Shown here one piece after another: positions 19,164-28,799 of a stretch of 64,000 nt of DNA; position 1 is the stretch's first letter, and the number at the start of each line of letters is the position of its first letter. Position numbers and translations under genes: made by a program. This DNA is from Piscibacillus salipiscarius JCM 13188 (GTDB lineage Bacteria; Bacillota; Bacilli; Bacillales; Alkalibacillaceae): positions 1-64,000 of the forward strand of contig NZ_BBCD01000006.1 in NCBI RefSeq assembly GCF_001311865.1, read 5' to 3'. The notes below the pieces were generated by a model. It made no database searches, was not told where the DNA came from, and saw only the letters and a program-made list of their open reading frames with translations.

Positions 19164-19192
19164 ATCATAATCTGAATTTTAATCACTGTCAA
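19164..19192 (-). promoter_or_regulatory. SigA promoter of metNIQ
   Basis: TTGACA and TATGAT separated by exactly 17 bases on the minus strand, about 45 bases before the riboswitch aptamer. Confidence 0.75.
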
Positions 19193-19251
19193 TATTTTTT
19201 TTAAAAATTATGTCGAAGCTATTCCGTTTGGGGTATACCAACAACAAGGAT

Positions 19252-19301
19252 ATCTACCCCGTTTTTCAGTTGATCTACCCCATTTAAAAATATATCTACC
19301 G
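19252..19301. repeat. 21-bp array E (3 units, core ATCTACCCC)
   Basis: ATCTACCCC at 19252 and 19273 and ATCTACCG at 19294, exactly 21 bp apart. It lies downstream of the MBL-gene terminator and upstream of the metN promoter. Flanks contain TTTGTCGA, also seen in arrays C and D. Confidence 0.6.
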
Positions 19302-19369
19302 TGAAATTTGTCGACGGAGTAAAAAACGCTTTTTAATCCACCCTATATAGCGAGATACTAACCGAAAGA

Positions 19370-19397
19370 TAAAAAACTCCGCTCAGTGCGAAGTTTT
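19370..19397 (-). terminator. Terminator of the MBL hydrolase gene
   Basis: Arms AACTTCGC/GCGGAGTT followed by a T-run on the minus strand, 10 bases after the stop codon. Confidence 0.8.
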
Positions 19398-19407
19398 TTT
19401 CTAGTAT

Positions 19408-20353
19408 TTATTTACTCTTAGAGAGATAATCTACAATTCCCATGGCGCATACTTGAAGATCTAAGCTTAAATACTTATAAACCGTATGGCTGCTTGGTAT
19501 GTTGTGTTCAACTAGATGCGTTGTGACAATATTGCTTAAACCATCTTCTACAAGTTTAGTTTTTTCTTCAAAAGAAGCATTAGGATGATCTTCAAAAACC
19601 TTTTCCCCAACCCCAACAAACGCGGTAACCAAAAACGGATTTGTTCATACACATGTTTCGGGTCTCGAGACCTACCGAAGTGACCGAAATATATTTGATC
19701 CACATTTAGGTTTTCAATTTTCTTAAGTGATTTTAGCATAGCGTCAGGGTCGAATTGATTTGGTGATGTCGATGGTAAAACAAAGTTTAGCCCTTCTGCT
19801 TGAGGATAGTGAACCCCTATCGTATCACCAGTAAAATGCCGTTACTTAATGAATCATGGATACTTAAGTGATGCTTAGCATGACCAGGAGAGTCGTAGAA
19901 CGTAAGCACTCTTCCTCCTATATCTAGTGTGTCACCCTCACCCTTCTCCACTAAACGTTCTTCAGGAACAGGTACGATTGGATCAAACAGTTCATCAAAC
20001 TGATCACCATAGACTGCCTTAGCCCCTGCAATTAATTTCGCCGGGTCTGCTAGGTGCCTTTTACCTTTTGGGTGAACGTAAACTGTCGCATTTGGACAAT
20101 GTTCTAAAAAGAGCCCTACACCGCCCGCATGATCTAAATGAATGTGAGTTACAATAATGTGCTTTACATCTTTAGGGTCAAGATTTAAATCTTCAAGCCC
20201 TTTTAACAAGTGAGGAACAGACGGGCTCGCACTCGTCTCTACAACCGTCAGTTCATCTGCGTGTAAGACGTAAGCCCCCGTACGTTCTGGCATACTTAAA
20301 TCATATAAATCTATCAACGTCATATCATTACCTAAATCAATTGGATGTGTCAT
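19408..20353 (-). CDS. MBL-fold metallo-hydrolase, apparent frameshifts
   Basis: Metallo-beta-lactamase fold protein, about 315 residues. The zinc motif THIHLDHAGG (HxHxDH) lies near residue 70 and a second His is in YDSPGHAKHH. The C-terminal third is helical, as in single-domain family members that hydrolyse small esters or thioesters. Substrate unknown. T-runs one base short near 19843 and 19633 break the frame; correcting the first gives GIFTGDTIG, the next metal-ligand block. Confidence 0.8.
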
Positions 20354-20466
20354 AATAACCTCCTGTTTGTTTAGTTCTCTATTAAACCTACTTCGATTTA
20401 TAATAGAAAAACCTTCTTTTTTAATTTCAGATAGTAGTATAATAACGATAAAAAGGACTGAAAAAT

Positions 20467-21086
20467 ATGGAATTTATTAAAGATCATGTATTCTCAGAGG
20501 AGCGATCAATCTCATACACGCTATTAAAACAAAAAGCCACAAACTTGCTATTGTATTGCCTGGCGCTGGGTATACAAGTCAGGCCCCATTACTTTATTAT
20601 TCTACTGGTTTGTTTGTGAGTAAGGGGTTTGACGTTCTTCATGTGAATTATTCATACTCGGAAAATCAGCTTAAACAAATAGGTGCTGAAGGGTTGGGCC
20701 AAGATGTCAAACGAGTCATTAATCAAGTTGTTCAATTTTACGATGAAGTGATGGTTTGCTCTAAATCATTAGGAACTCTAGCTTTATCTCAAATTGTAGA
20801 TGATTATAAACCCCAACTGTGCATCTGGCTTACCCCACTTCTGCAAAGGGACGATGTTTTCCATTGTCTTAAAATTAGTGAATTTGCAGGCCTTGTTGTT
20901 ATTGGAGACCAAGACCCTTGTTATATAAAAGAACGCTATTCTGAATTAGAGCATAACCCTAACTTAAATATGACTCTAGTGAGTGGGGCTAATCATAGTT
21001 TGGAACTACAAGACAAGCACCCCACTGAGTCTATCAACATCTTAAAAAAATACCTTGCTCAATTAGAAGGAATACTAAATGCCTAA
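20467..21086 (+). CDS. Alpha/beta-hydrolase family protein, apparent frameshift
   Basis: About 206 residues. After the strand IVLPGAGYTSQAP comes the nucleophile region CSKSLGTLAL (Ser), then GDQDPCY (Asp) and GANHSLE (His), a plausible catalytic triad. The start MEFIKDHVFSEERS at 20467 is out of frame with the rest; one A missing near 20525-20529 explains this. Substrate unknown; small bacterial hydrolases of this kind are often annotated only as alpha/beta hydrolase. Confidence 0.75.
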
Positions 21087-21153
21087 TTATTTGACCTGTT
21101 TGGTTTAAAAACTTAAACTAAAATAATAGTAATTTGGTAAAAGGAGTGATCGT

Positions 21154-21516
21154 ATGGCTACAGAACGCCAACAATTCTTCGAAAAATTTAATGAAGCGTT
21201 CATGACGGGTGATCTTGAGTTTATTTTAAACAGTGTAACAGATGATGTACGATGGGAAATGGTCGGCGATGACATGATCGTAGGTAAAGAAGCACTTAAA
21301 GAGGCTTTAGGTGGTATGAACACGAATGACACGTTTAAATTAAACATTCATCATACGATCACTCATGGAACAGCTGCCTCTGTGAATGGTGTGATCACCT
21401 TCACTACCAATGAAGGCGAAGATAAAAAGTACGGCTTTTGTGACGTTTATCAGCTCAACAGCTTTAAATCCGGGAAAATTAAAGAGCTTACATCCTATGT
21501 AGTTGAAATGGATTAA
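21154..21516 (+). CDS. SnoaL/NTF2-like protein
   Basis: 120-residue protein with the SnoaL-like cone-fold pattern: F..F..AFMTGDLEFILNSVTDDVRWEMVGDD at the start and a G-rich beta sheet with GDVYQL near the end. Family members include isomerases and ligand-binding proteins; no specific function can be assigned. AAAGGAGTGATCGT precedes ATG. Closed by a strong terminator shared with citR. Confidence 0.75.
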   Translation: MATERQQFFEKFNEAFMTGDLEFILNSVTDDVRWEMVGDDMIVGKEALKEALGGMNTNDTFKLNIHHTITHGTAASVNGVITFTTNEGEDKKYGFCDVYQLNSFKSGKIKELTSYVVEMD

Positions 21517-21517
21517 C

Positions 21518-21554
21518 AAAAAGGCTTTTGCGAGGTTTCGCGAAAGCCCTTTTT
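21518..21554. terminator. Bidirectional terminator
   Basis: AAAAAGGGCTTTCGCG-type stem with A- and T-runs on both sides, placed between the convergent SnoaL-like and citR genes. Confidence 0.85.
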
Positions 21555-22434
21555 ATTGAAACTGGAATTGTGACACAAAATCTATAAATTCTGCTTCTAA
21601 CGTATGATCGTATTTCGTGATAGCATATGTACTTACAATTGGTAATTTTAATTCAGGAAGATCTACTTGCACAATCCTGCCCTCCAGCACTTCCCTTCTA
21701 ATGGTTGACTTCGGTAAAAAAGACACCCCAAGTCCACTAACAATGAATCGTTTCGTAATATGGTTCTGCGATACTTTCATTGTTTTGGTGCGTGGGAAAA
21801 GCGTCTGAATATCAGAAAGTAATGACTCCCAATAAACGGGATGATTGTGCGTTAGAAGGTAATAATCCTGTAGAACGTGCTCTGCCATTAGCCCAGGCGC
21901 CACCTCAGCATCGAACCCATCATGTGGTACGCAAAGAACAACTGGATCATCGTAGAGCTTATGTTGATGCAGCTGATCATCTTTAGTTTTTTGTAAAGTA
22001 AATCCGATATCAACCTATTCACTCATTACAGCATCATCAATTTGATTAGACTCCATAATTTCCACAGAAATTTCAACTTCAGAGTGATTCTCTAAATACT
22101 TCTTCAAAACAAAAGGCATGATCGTGTCAGCTATGAGTGGCGAGATGGCAAGTTTTAGACTTTTTCTATAGCCTTGCGCATACGACTGAATCTTCTTCAG
22201 CCCTTCTTGGTGTAATTCGAGTAATTGACGTGCTTGTTTTAAATAGATTCTTCCTTCTTCTGTTAACCGAACAAATCGTTTCCCACGTTCTAAAAGCGAC
22301 ACACCGAGTTCTTTTTCAAGAGACTTGATATGAACGGTCACTGTTGGCTGGGAGACATATAAAGCTTCAGATGCTTTTCGAAAATTCCCTAATTCCGCTA
22401 CCGTGACAAACGTCTTCATCCATGATAGTTCCAT
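21553..22434 (-). CDS. citR: LysR-family regulator, CitR-like, with in-frame stop
   Basis: LysR-type regulator divergent from a citrate synthase gene, the same arrangement as B. subtilis citR-citA where CitR represses citA. HTH: FRKASEALYVSQPTVTVHIKSLE. Joined length about 293 residues. Both halves are in the same frame but separated by TAG at 22014-22016, between ...DDAVMSE and VDIGFTLQ. A CAG (Gln) would be natural there. This is a substitution, not a homopolymer indel, so a genuine nonsense mutation is possible. ATG 22434 is preferred over the GTG at 22443 by spacing to GGTAGGTG. Confidence 0.78.
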
Positions 22435-22543
22435 ATTTCGCACCTACCATTAATATTTTTAATTAAATTAATTAAATATATTTAATTTTATTAATTAATA
22501 TTACATCATATACTAAAAGTAGACAATGTAAGGAGGTATGAAG

Positions 22544-23627
22544 ATGATCTATAAAGGACTAAAGGGAGTTGTGTGCACAGAAACGAAACTTAGTAAAATT
22601 GATGGAGAGCGCGGGAAACTCATCTATGCTGGTTACTCAGCTAAAGACCTTGCCATATCTCGTTCATTCGAAGAAGTTGCATACTTATTTTGGTACGGTC
22701 AGTTACCAAATGAGAAAGAATTTAAATGGATTCAGGATCAATTTAAGGACAATCGAGAATTACCGTTTCATTTAAAAAACATCATCAAAAGCTTGCCACC
22801 ATCACTAGAGATGCTTGATGTACTAAGAACTGCCATTTCAGCTGTAGAAGTAACATCTAATGAGAGGCCTTCTATTGACGATTCGATTAAGCTTACTTCT
22901 CTTATTCCAAGTATAATCGCTTATCGTTTGCACGCATTAGGAGTTAGATCATTTCCAAGTATACAACGTGATTTAAATCATGTGGCTCACTACTATTACA
23001 TGGTGACAGGAAGGGAACCTAAGCAAGAATATATTAAACCACTTGAAACGTATATGATTTTGACCATGGAACACGGGTTAAACGCATCAACCTTTTCAGC
23101 CAGAGTCACAACTTCAACCGAATCTGATTTAGCATCTAGTATCGCATCAGCTATTGGCACAATGAAAGGTCCGTTACATGGCGGTGCACCGAGCGGGGTT
23201 ATAGAATTCTTGAATGAGGCTTCTCAATCTGACGATATTTCAGATTTAATTCGGCATAAAGTTAAAAGTGGGGAAAAGCTCATGGGCTTTGGTCACAGGG
23301 TCTATCAAACATTGGATCCACGCGCTATGGCTTTAAAACAAATCGTTCATGAAAATCAGAAAGCTGACAAGTGGTTTGAGTTAGCGTTGAAAGTAGAACA
23401 AGTTGCGATTGATGTACTAGCTGAACTAAAACCCGGAAGAAACCTTTATACGAATGTAGAATATTATGCAGCCGCCGTCATGAAAGCTCTAGACATTGAT
23501 TCATCGTTGTTCACTGCTACTTTTACAGCTAGCCGAATAGTTGGTTGGACTGCCCACGTAATAGAGCAACGGCAAGATAACACCATTTTTTAGACCAAAA
23601 GCTAAGTACGTAGGACCAACATTATAG
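22544..23627 (+). CDS. citA: Citrate synthase, CitA-like, apparent C-terminal frameshift
   Basis: Citrate synthase, about 361 residues. Catalytic blocks: LTMEHGLNASTF (His), GPLHGGAPSGV (His), GFGHRVYQTLDPRA, and LFTATFTASRIVGW near the end. It condenses acetyl-CoA and oxaloacetate. ATG 22544 has AGGAGG seven bases upstream; ATG 22538 is too close. An extra T near 23586-23591 causes a stop at 23593; with five Ts the protein continues RPKAKYVGPTL to a TAG at 23627, the normal C-terminus of the family. Confidence 0.88.
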
Positions 23628-23634
23628 AAAGCTT

Positions 23635-23671
23635 ACCTGCAGGTTCACATGTTTTTCCTGCAGGTTTTTTG
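23635..23671 (+). terminator. citA terminator
   Basis: ACCTGCAGG/CCTGCAGGT stem followed by TTTTTT, directly after the corrected citA stop. Its two arms are also the first two units of array G. Confidence 0.75.
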
Positions 23672-23686
23672 AGTTTACCTGCAAGT
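23636..23686. repeat. 21-bp array G (3 units, core CCTGCAGG)
   Basis: CCTGCAGG at 23636 and 23657 and CCTGCAAG at 23678, exactly 21 bp apart. Units 1 and 2 form the citA terminator stem, so terminator function alone could explain them; the third unit could not. Confidence 0.4.
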
Positions 23687-23832
23687 TTTAATCTTTCTTT
23701 TAAAACAATTTGAATCTAATTTCAGACGATTATTAAACTTTTAGATAATTATACATATTTTTCTGTTACAATTGTGTTAAATTGGGAAAAAGGATAATAT
23801 AGGATTAAGGAAACTAAAACTGAGGTGGTTCC

Positions 23833-24242
23833 ATGTCCATTAAGCTTGATTTAACAGACTTAGAACGTCGTAAACTAAGAAGTGCCAAGATTAAGATTGC
23901 GGATCTTCATTTGCTCCGTCCTGATGAATTAGCTAAAGCCATTCAGTGCACTGCTGAAAGGGCTAGGTTTTTGACTGTCTAGCGACGTTCCAGCAAATCC
24001 CTTCCATTGGTTACCGAATGGCTTATAACTTAGTTTACTATTTATACATCTACACTCTACACGAAATTAAAGATCATGATCCCCAAGAATTGTTTGATTG
24101 CCTGGAGCAACGAGCAGACGAGAAAATTGATCCATGCGTTGAGGATCAGATTCGTTGCGTTGTTTACTACGCCAACCACCCAGATAGCACCAAACAATGG
24201 TATGATTTCACCGAGCAACGTAAAGCTGACCGGCTAGCTTAA
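23833..24242 (+). CDS. Helix-hairpin-helix protein, Cdd1 (pathogenicity locus) family, apparent frameshift
   Basis: Small protein, about 136 residues when joined. The HhH segment (QQIPSIGYRMAYNL) is followed by DHDPQELFDCLEQRADEKIDPCV and IRCVVYYA, the pattern of the Cdd1 family, thought to bind nucleic acid. One T is missing near 23975-23979. The stop codon directly abuts the stop of the convergent glnQ-like gene, with no spacer. Confidence 0.75.
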
Positions 24243-24965
24243 TTAAAGAATTTTACTTAAGAATGATTGAGTACGTGGGTTTTGTGGGTTATCAAAGATT
24301 TGATTCGGATCGCCTTCTTCCATGATGACACCTTCGTCCATAAAGAATACGCGATCGCCAACTTCTTTCGCGAAGCCCATTTCGTGTGTTACAACAACCA
24401 TTGTCATACCTTCATTAGCTAAATCTTTCATAACTTCTAGCACATCACCAACTAACTCCGGGTCTAATGCAGAAGTAGGCTCATCAAATAACATGACTTT
24501 TGGGTCCATCGCGAGTGATCTCGCAATCGCGACACGTTGCTTTTGCCCACCTGATAAGCTTTCTGGATAAGCCTCGGCTTTATCACCAAGACCCACTTTT
24601 CCTAATAACTTAGCTCCGTATTGTTTAGCTTCCGCTTCAGGCATGCCTTTAACTTTAACAGGTCCAAGCGTCACGTTTTCTAAAACCGTTTTATGTGGGA
24701 ATAAATTAAAGTGCTGGAACACCATTCCGACTTGTGAACGCACTTTATTGATATCCACTTTGGGATCCGTTAATACATCTCCGTCAATTTCAACTTCTCC
24801 AGAAGTCACATCTTCTAATAAATTTAAACAACGTAAAAACGTACTTTTACCTGAGCCAGAAGGTCCAATAACGCATAATACTTCTTGAGATTTTATTTCC
24901 GCATCGATCCCCTTTAGTACTTCATTGTCACCAAACGATTTGTGTAAGTCTTTAACGGTAATCAT
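24243..24965 (-). CDS. glnQ: Polar amino-acid ABC transporter ATPase, GlnQ-like
   Basis: 240 residues: Walker A GPSGSGKS, signature LSGGQKQR, Walker [14 protein letters not shown]-loop VVTHEMGFA. Typical PAAT-type ATPase that energises uptake of glutamine or another polar amino acid with the permease and binding protein encoded upstream. Stop of the permease gene touches its start region, so it is coupled. Intact. The substrate is inferred from family only. Confidence 0.88.
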   Translation of the reverse strand: MITVKDLHKSFGDNEVLKGIDAEIKSQEVLCVIGPSGSGKSTFLRCLNLLEDVTSGEVEIDGDVLTDPKVDINKVRSQVGMVFQHFNLFPHKTVLENVTLGPVKVKGMPEAEAKQYGAKLLGKVGLGDKAEAYPESLSGGQKQRVAIARSLAMDPKVMLFDEPTSALDPELVGDVLEVMKDLANEGMTMVVVTHEMGFAKEVGDRVFFMDEGVIMEEGDPNQIFDNPQNPRTQSFLSKIL

Positions 24966-25617
24966 TTATACATCAAGCTTCCTTTCTACATTACGTAAAA
25001 TAATTGATGTTGGAATGGTAATAATTAAGTAAAAAATACAAACCATGATTAATGTTTCAAAAATTTCAAAGGTTGAATTATAATACTGTTTTGCCATATA
25101 AAGTACTTCACCAACAGCAATTACCGAGAATAATGATGTATCTTTTAAACTGATAATGAACTGGTTTCCTAAAGGTGGAATCATACGTTTAAAAGCTTGT
25201 GGCCAAACGATATAACGCATTGTCTGTTTCTCTGTTAACCCAATGGCACGGCCTGCTTCGTGTTGTCCCTTGTCTATTGAGTGAACGGCACCACGCACAA
25301 TTTCTGCAATATAAGCACCGGCATTTAACGTAATGGCGATAATCGCAGATGTTAATGCGCCAATATTAACAGCTGTTAACCCATAGTAAATGAATAACAC
25401 CTGAGCTAAGATCGGAGTACCTCTAATTACCTCTACATAAACGGTACTGATCCATCTAAAAAATATTGATTTTAGAAAGTCTTCCAAGCCCTGCAATGGA
25501 GCCCAAAATAAAACCAAGGAAAACACCCACTACGGTGATATATAAGGTTAATTGAATACCTTCCCATAAGTAGGGAAGTGATCTATAATAAGCTGAATCT
25601 AAAAAGCTTTCTATCAT
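24966..25617 (-). CDS. Polar amino-acid ABC transporter permease, apparent frameshift
   Basis: HisM/GlnP-type permease, about 217 residues with five membrane helices. Typical blocks are VEVIRGTPILAQVLFIYYGL and the EAA loop GQHEAGRAIGLTEKQTMRYIVWPQA. The natural start is ATG 25617 (MIESFLDSAYYRSLPYLWEG). An extra base in the T-run at 25458-25463 separates the first 50 residues from the rest. Confidence 0.87.
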
Positions 25618-25684
25618 TGTTGTTAGATCTCTCCCTTTTTATAAACTATGTCTAACAAATTTTTCTTCTTAAATAGGAAAAATA

Positions 25685-25710
25685 GCGTAACAAGGTAAAA
25701 CTTGTTACGC
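25685..25710 (-). terminator. Internal hairpin between binding protein and permease genes
   Basis: A 10-bp perfect stem GCGTAACAAG/CTTGTTACGC with a 6-base loop, followed on the minus strand by TATTTTTCC. Probably a partial terminator or mRNA stabiliser that lets the binding protein be made in excess. Confidence 0.75.
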
Positions 25711-25734
25711 CTTGATTTCTGTTAGTCTAAGTGG

Positions 25735-26551
25735 TTATTCTTTTGGCGGTGCTTCACCAAACCATTTTTCGTAAATTTCTGCATAAGTTCCGTTTTCTTT
25801 CACATTAGCTAAGCCTTTGTTAATAGACTCAAGTAATTCAGGGTTTGAATCCTTTGGCATAGCAATACCATAAGGTTGACCTTCTAATACATCGCCAACA
25901 GTTTTCAGGCTGTCTGAAGCTTGTTCTTTAATATAAAACTGAACGTTAGGTAAGTCATATAACACCGCGTCTAAAACGACCACGCTCAAGATTCATATAA
26001 GCTGTTACGATTTCAGGATAAGCTGTAATCTCTGCATCAGTGTTGTCTTGTAGATAACTCTCACTTGTTGACCCTTGACGAGCCCCAACGTTTTTACCTG
26101 ATACATCTTCAATTGATTCAATATCTGAATCTTGTGGAACAGCTAAAATTAAACCAGAATCATAGTAAGAGTCTGAGAAATCAATGAATTCCTTACGTTC
26201 TTCTGTGATTGAGATTCCAGCAATACCTATGTCGTGTTTACCTGATCTCATTGAAGCTAGAAGTCCATCAAATTGCATTGTTTGGAATTCAACTTTAAAC
26301 CCTTGATCTTCCGCAATAGCTCTCAATAATTCAATATCGAACCCTACCATTTCACCTGTATCTGGGTTCTTATACTCAAATGGTTTGAAGTTAGCATCAG
26401 TTGCGACTGTGTATGTAGGCGTTTCTTCGCCACTACCACCGTCACCACTATTACCACTATCTCCATTACTTCCTTCACTTTCTGATGTACCGCATGCGGC
26501 TAATACACTAATCATAAAAGCCGCTATTAATAACAACATAAACTTTTTCAT
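25735..26551 (-). CDS. Amino-acid ABC transporter substrate-binding lipoprotein, apparent frameshift
   Basis: Type 2 periplasmic-binding (SBP_bac_3) lipoprotein, about 271 residues. Lipobox SVLAAC near residue 20, then a G/S/E-rich linker, then TYTVATDANFKPFEY, MVGFDIELLRAIAE and GIAGISITEERK. An extra T near 25976-25979 shifts the frame between NLERGR and LDAVLYDLP. ATG 26551 chosen (GGGGGTAA upstream). Glutamine or another polar amino acid is the probable cargo. Confidence 0.87.
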
Positions 26552-26884
26552 GTCCAAAATTACCCCCTGAAGTTTTTAATCTTACTATTAATATATTTTC
26601 TCATGTTCACAAATAATTCGAAATTCAGATAATTCATGAAAAAATTGAGTTATTTAACATCTAGGCGAGTTTATTCCACTAGAACTCTTTCATTTATACA
26701 ATATCTAATAAATAAGTCCTAAAACTTAAAATCCTTCCAGATTTAGTCCCTCTAGTTAGCGATAATGGTTTATTTAAAACTCTTAGAAACTATAGGAGTA
26801 TATTTTTTATTAGATAAATAGTATTGGTTCAATATAATTAAAATTTAATCATACGAAAAATCACTATTCAATTTCGCACAATGT
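26552..26884. other. AT-rich spacer, no gene seen
   Basis: Very AT-rich divergent spacer between the amino-acid transporter operon and bioY. It should hold both promoters; no convincing open frame, RNA or repeat is visible. TCCTTCCAGATT at 26731-26742 recurs in the bioY terminator stem. Confidence 0.5.
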
Positions 26885-26916
26885 TTGTTAACCTATAATT
26901 AAATAGAGGTTAACAA
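26885..26916 (+). promoter_or_regulatory. BirA operator upstream of bioY
   Basis: TTGTTAACC, 14-base spacer, GGTTAACAA: the Bacillales BirA box. The spacer contains TATAAT at 26894-26899, the likely -10, so bound BirA-biotinyl-AMP would block RNA polymerase. The site ends 14 bases before the bioY ATG. Confidence 0.88.
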
Positions 26917-26930
26917 TAGGAGGAGATCTT

Positions 26931-27500
26931 ATGAATTATCAGAGTAAAAATCTAAAAATTTTTATCAATTGTGTAGTTTTTGCAGTCATAACTGCTGTTT
27001 TAGCCCAAGTTGAAGTTCCTCTACCGTTAGTCCCGATTAGCGGACAAACACTTGCCGTCGGGTTAACAGCAACTATACTAGGAAGCAGCCAAGGTGCATT
27101 AGCTATGATTTGTTATGCTACACTTGGTGCTATTGGTTTGCCAGTATTTGCAGGGTTTAATGCAGGAGCAGAGGTTCTAACTGGACCAACGGGAGGATAC
27201 ATTATAGGTTTCATAGTTGCAGCCTTCTTAATGGGGTACATACTTGAGCGCACATCATTCCGGCTAACGATGGCAATGGTGGCTAACACCGTTGGAATGG
27301 TGGTCATTTTACTGTTCGGTATGATTCAACTGAAATATGTTACTGGTTTAGGCTGGGGTGAAGCTCTTGATGCCGGAGTCTACCCGTTCATTGTGGTAGG
27401 TCTGATTAAAGCCTTCCTCGCAAGCTGGATTGGTATAGCTGTAAGAAAAAGGCTAGTTCAATCCCGATTGATCAATCCTTCTGAAAAAGCTGCAGCATAA
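26931..27500 (+). CDS. bioY: Biotin transporter BioY
   Basis: 189-residue ECF-type S component with six membrane helices. Family blocks: VEVPLPLVPISGQTLAV and LTGPTGGYIIGF. It imports biotin, alone or with a shared EcfAAT module encoded elsewhere. AGGAGGAGATCTT precedes ATG. Controlled by the adjacent BirA operator. Intact. Confidence 0.92.
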   Translation: MNYQSKNLKIFINCVVFAVITAVLAQVEVPLPLVPISGQTLAVGLTATILGSSQGALAMICYATLGAIGLPVFAGFNAGAEVLTGPTGGYIIGFIVAAFLMGYILERTSFRLTMAMVANTVGMVVILLFGMIQLKYVTGLGWGEALDAGVYPFIVVGLIKAFLASWIGIAVRKRLVQSRLINPSEKAAA

Positions 27501-27567
27501 AACAAAAGGCCTGAGTTTATAATAATTAGTTTTAACTTCATTTAATAAATTCTATAACTCTAATATT

Positions 27568-27609
27568 TAAAGTCCTTCCAGATTCAAATCTGGAAGGACT
27601 CTTTTTATT
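27568..27609. terminator. Bidirectional terminator of bioY and the GrpB-family gene
   Basis: AGTCCTTCCAGATT/AATCTGGAAGGACT perfect 14-bp stem with a 2-base loop, then CTTTTTATT on the plus strand and A-rich flank for the minus strand. Confidence 0.88.
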
Positions 27610-28131
27610 AATCTATTACGGATTTTACAAATTTAAGTTTTTGATCTGCGTACGACTTAACATCATTCACGTATTGCTCCGCTAAATTCACTTTCAACCG
27701 TTCATATTCTTTAGCTAATTGTGGGTTGTCATTTAACCGGTCTCTGAACTGTAAATGCTCGTGCCACCACTTACCGTCATACTCTACAACATGCAAGAAG
27801 TGCGTTTTTATATAATTCTCCTCTTCAATCTTAGGAAATTTGGCAAAGACTACTTTATCTTTCACCTCTTGCTTTTTTAACCTGAAATATTGACCTTCTT
27901 GCATTGTTCTCATCTCTAAATCCTTTGCGTTGTCTAATGGTTTAAGACTGACCATGATGTCTACATCGGTTTTGCCTTAATTCCATAAATCGCTGTACTT
28001 CCAATGTGCTCAATACCATCTATGTGTTTACCAACTAGCGACTCTAATAGCGCTTTTTCTAGCTGAAAGTTTTGCTTCCATTCTGGGTTGTGTGGAACTA
28101 ACTTCACTTCATCTTTTTGTAAACCTAACAC
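27608..28131 (-). CDS. GrpB family protein, apparent frameshift
   Basis: GrpB/Dephospho-CoA-kinase-associated nucleotidyltransferase-fold protein, about 174 residues, with VKLVPHNPEWKQNF, IEHIGSTAI.GIKAKP.VDI (nucleotidyltransferase-like motif) and HLHVVEYDGKWWHEHLQFRD region. Function of the family is not well established. I choose GTG 28131 as start because AGGGATTTT lies upstream and the protein then begins MLGLQKDEVKLVPH, as relatives do; the ATG at 28146 would contain the ribosome binding site. One C is missing near 27971. Confidence 0.8.
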
Positions 28132-28213
28132 AAAATCCCTCCCCATATGGTATCTCTCTATGGTAAAGGGGTACAGGCAAAATAGTAGTCTAAATTTTCT
28201 TTAAAATTTATGG

Positions 28214-28280
28214 TATAATAGAATTGTAAAATGATTCATGTTCTCTTGTAATGACCTTCGCTGTTTAAGGGTCATTTTTT
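28214..28280 (+). ncRNA. Possible short transcript with terminator hairpin
   Basis: TATAAT at 28214-28219 is followed 30 bases later by AATGACC/GGTCATT hairpin and TTTTTT (28250-28280). This would give a transcript of roughly 50 nt. No known RNA family recognised; the hairpin may instead simply insulate neighbouring genes. Confidence 0.3.
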
Positions 28281-28287
28281 CCTCTTC

Positions 28288-28371
28288 CTATCGGCTGATC
28301 CCTCTTTTCCCAAACGCTTTCGCTTCTTTTATGGCTTCACTTATAAAAAACTTATGAATCAATTCGTTCAT
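28288..28371 (-). CDS. Possible 27-residue peptide
   Basis: Minus-strand mini-ORF beginning MNELIHKFFISEAIKEA and ending KAFGKRGISR, charged and helical. Codon use looks natural but there is no strong ribosome binding site. Between the GrpB-family gene and the DUF5316 gene. Confidence 0.25.
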   Translation of the reverse strand: MNELIHKFFISEAIKEAKAFGKRGISR

Positions 28372-28487
28372 ATTAATCCAGACACCCATTTTCCACGATT
28401 TGCTAATCTATGGTTAACAATATACAATGTTAATCATTATCTGAAAATAACATACCATTGTCTTATACATATCTTGGAGGGATTAAA

Positions 28488-28790
28488 TTGAATAAAGCAT
28501 TATTTTATGGCTTAGTTATGTCACTAATTGCTATAGTTGCTGGACTGGTGACAACTAGTTTAGATTTGACGTTTTTAGTTAGTGGAGTATGCGGAGTTGG
28601 GGCTTTATTATTTTCTGGTATGCTAACGGGTGCATTTGTGAGTGGCGACCGAAACCGGGCCAATTATCATGCATCGACCAATGAAAGCAAGCAAGATCGT
28701 CATAACTTGATGGTCAATGCCTTATGGTTTTCCTTACCTAATATTGTGACTGCTGCTGCAACCCTCGGTATATACTTAAGTTTCAATTAA
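28488..28790 (+). CDS. DUF5316 family membrane protein
   Basis: 100-residue protein with three predicted membrane helices and the DUF5316 hallmark GAFVSGDRNRANYH. Function unknown. TTG 28488 is the start: GGAGG lies seven bases upstream, while the in-frame ATG at 28458 has none. Followed nine bases later by a GNAT gene, so probably co-transcribed. Confidence 0.8.
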   Translation: MNKALFYGLVMSLIAIVAGLVTTSLDLTFLVSGVCGVGALLFSGMLTGAFVSGDRNRANYHASTNESKQDRHNLMVNALWFSLPNIVTAAATLGIYLSFN

Positions 28791-28799
28791 GGAGAAAAT

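Noticed and set aside
26731-27600. Shared TCCTTCCAGATT at 26731 and in the bioY terminator as a transposon target duplication
   Set aside because: Only 12 bases, no mobile gene between them other than bioY; probably chance or local copying.
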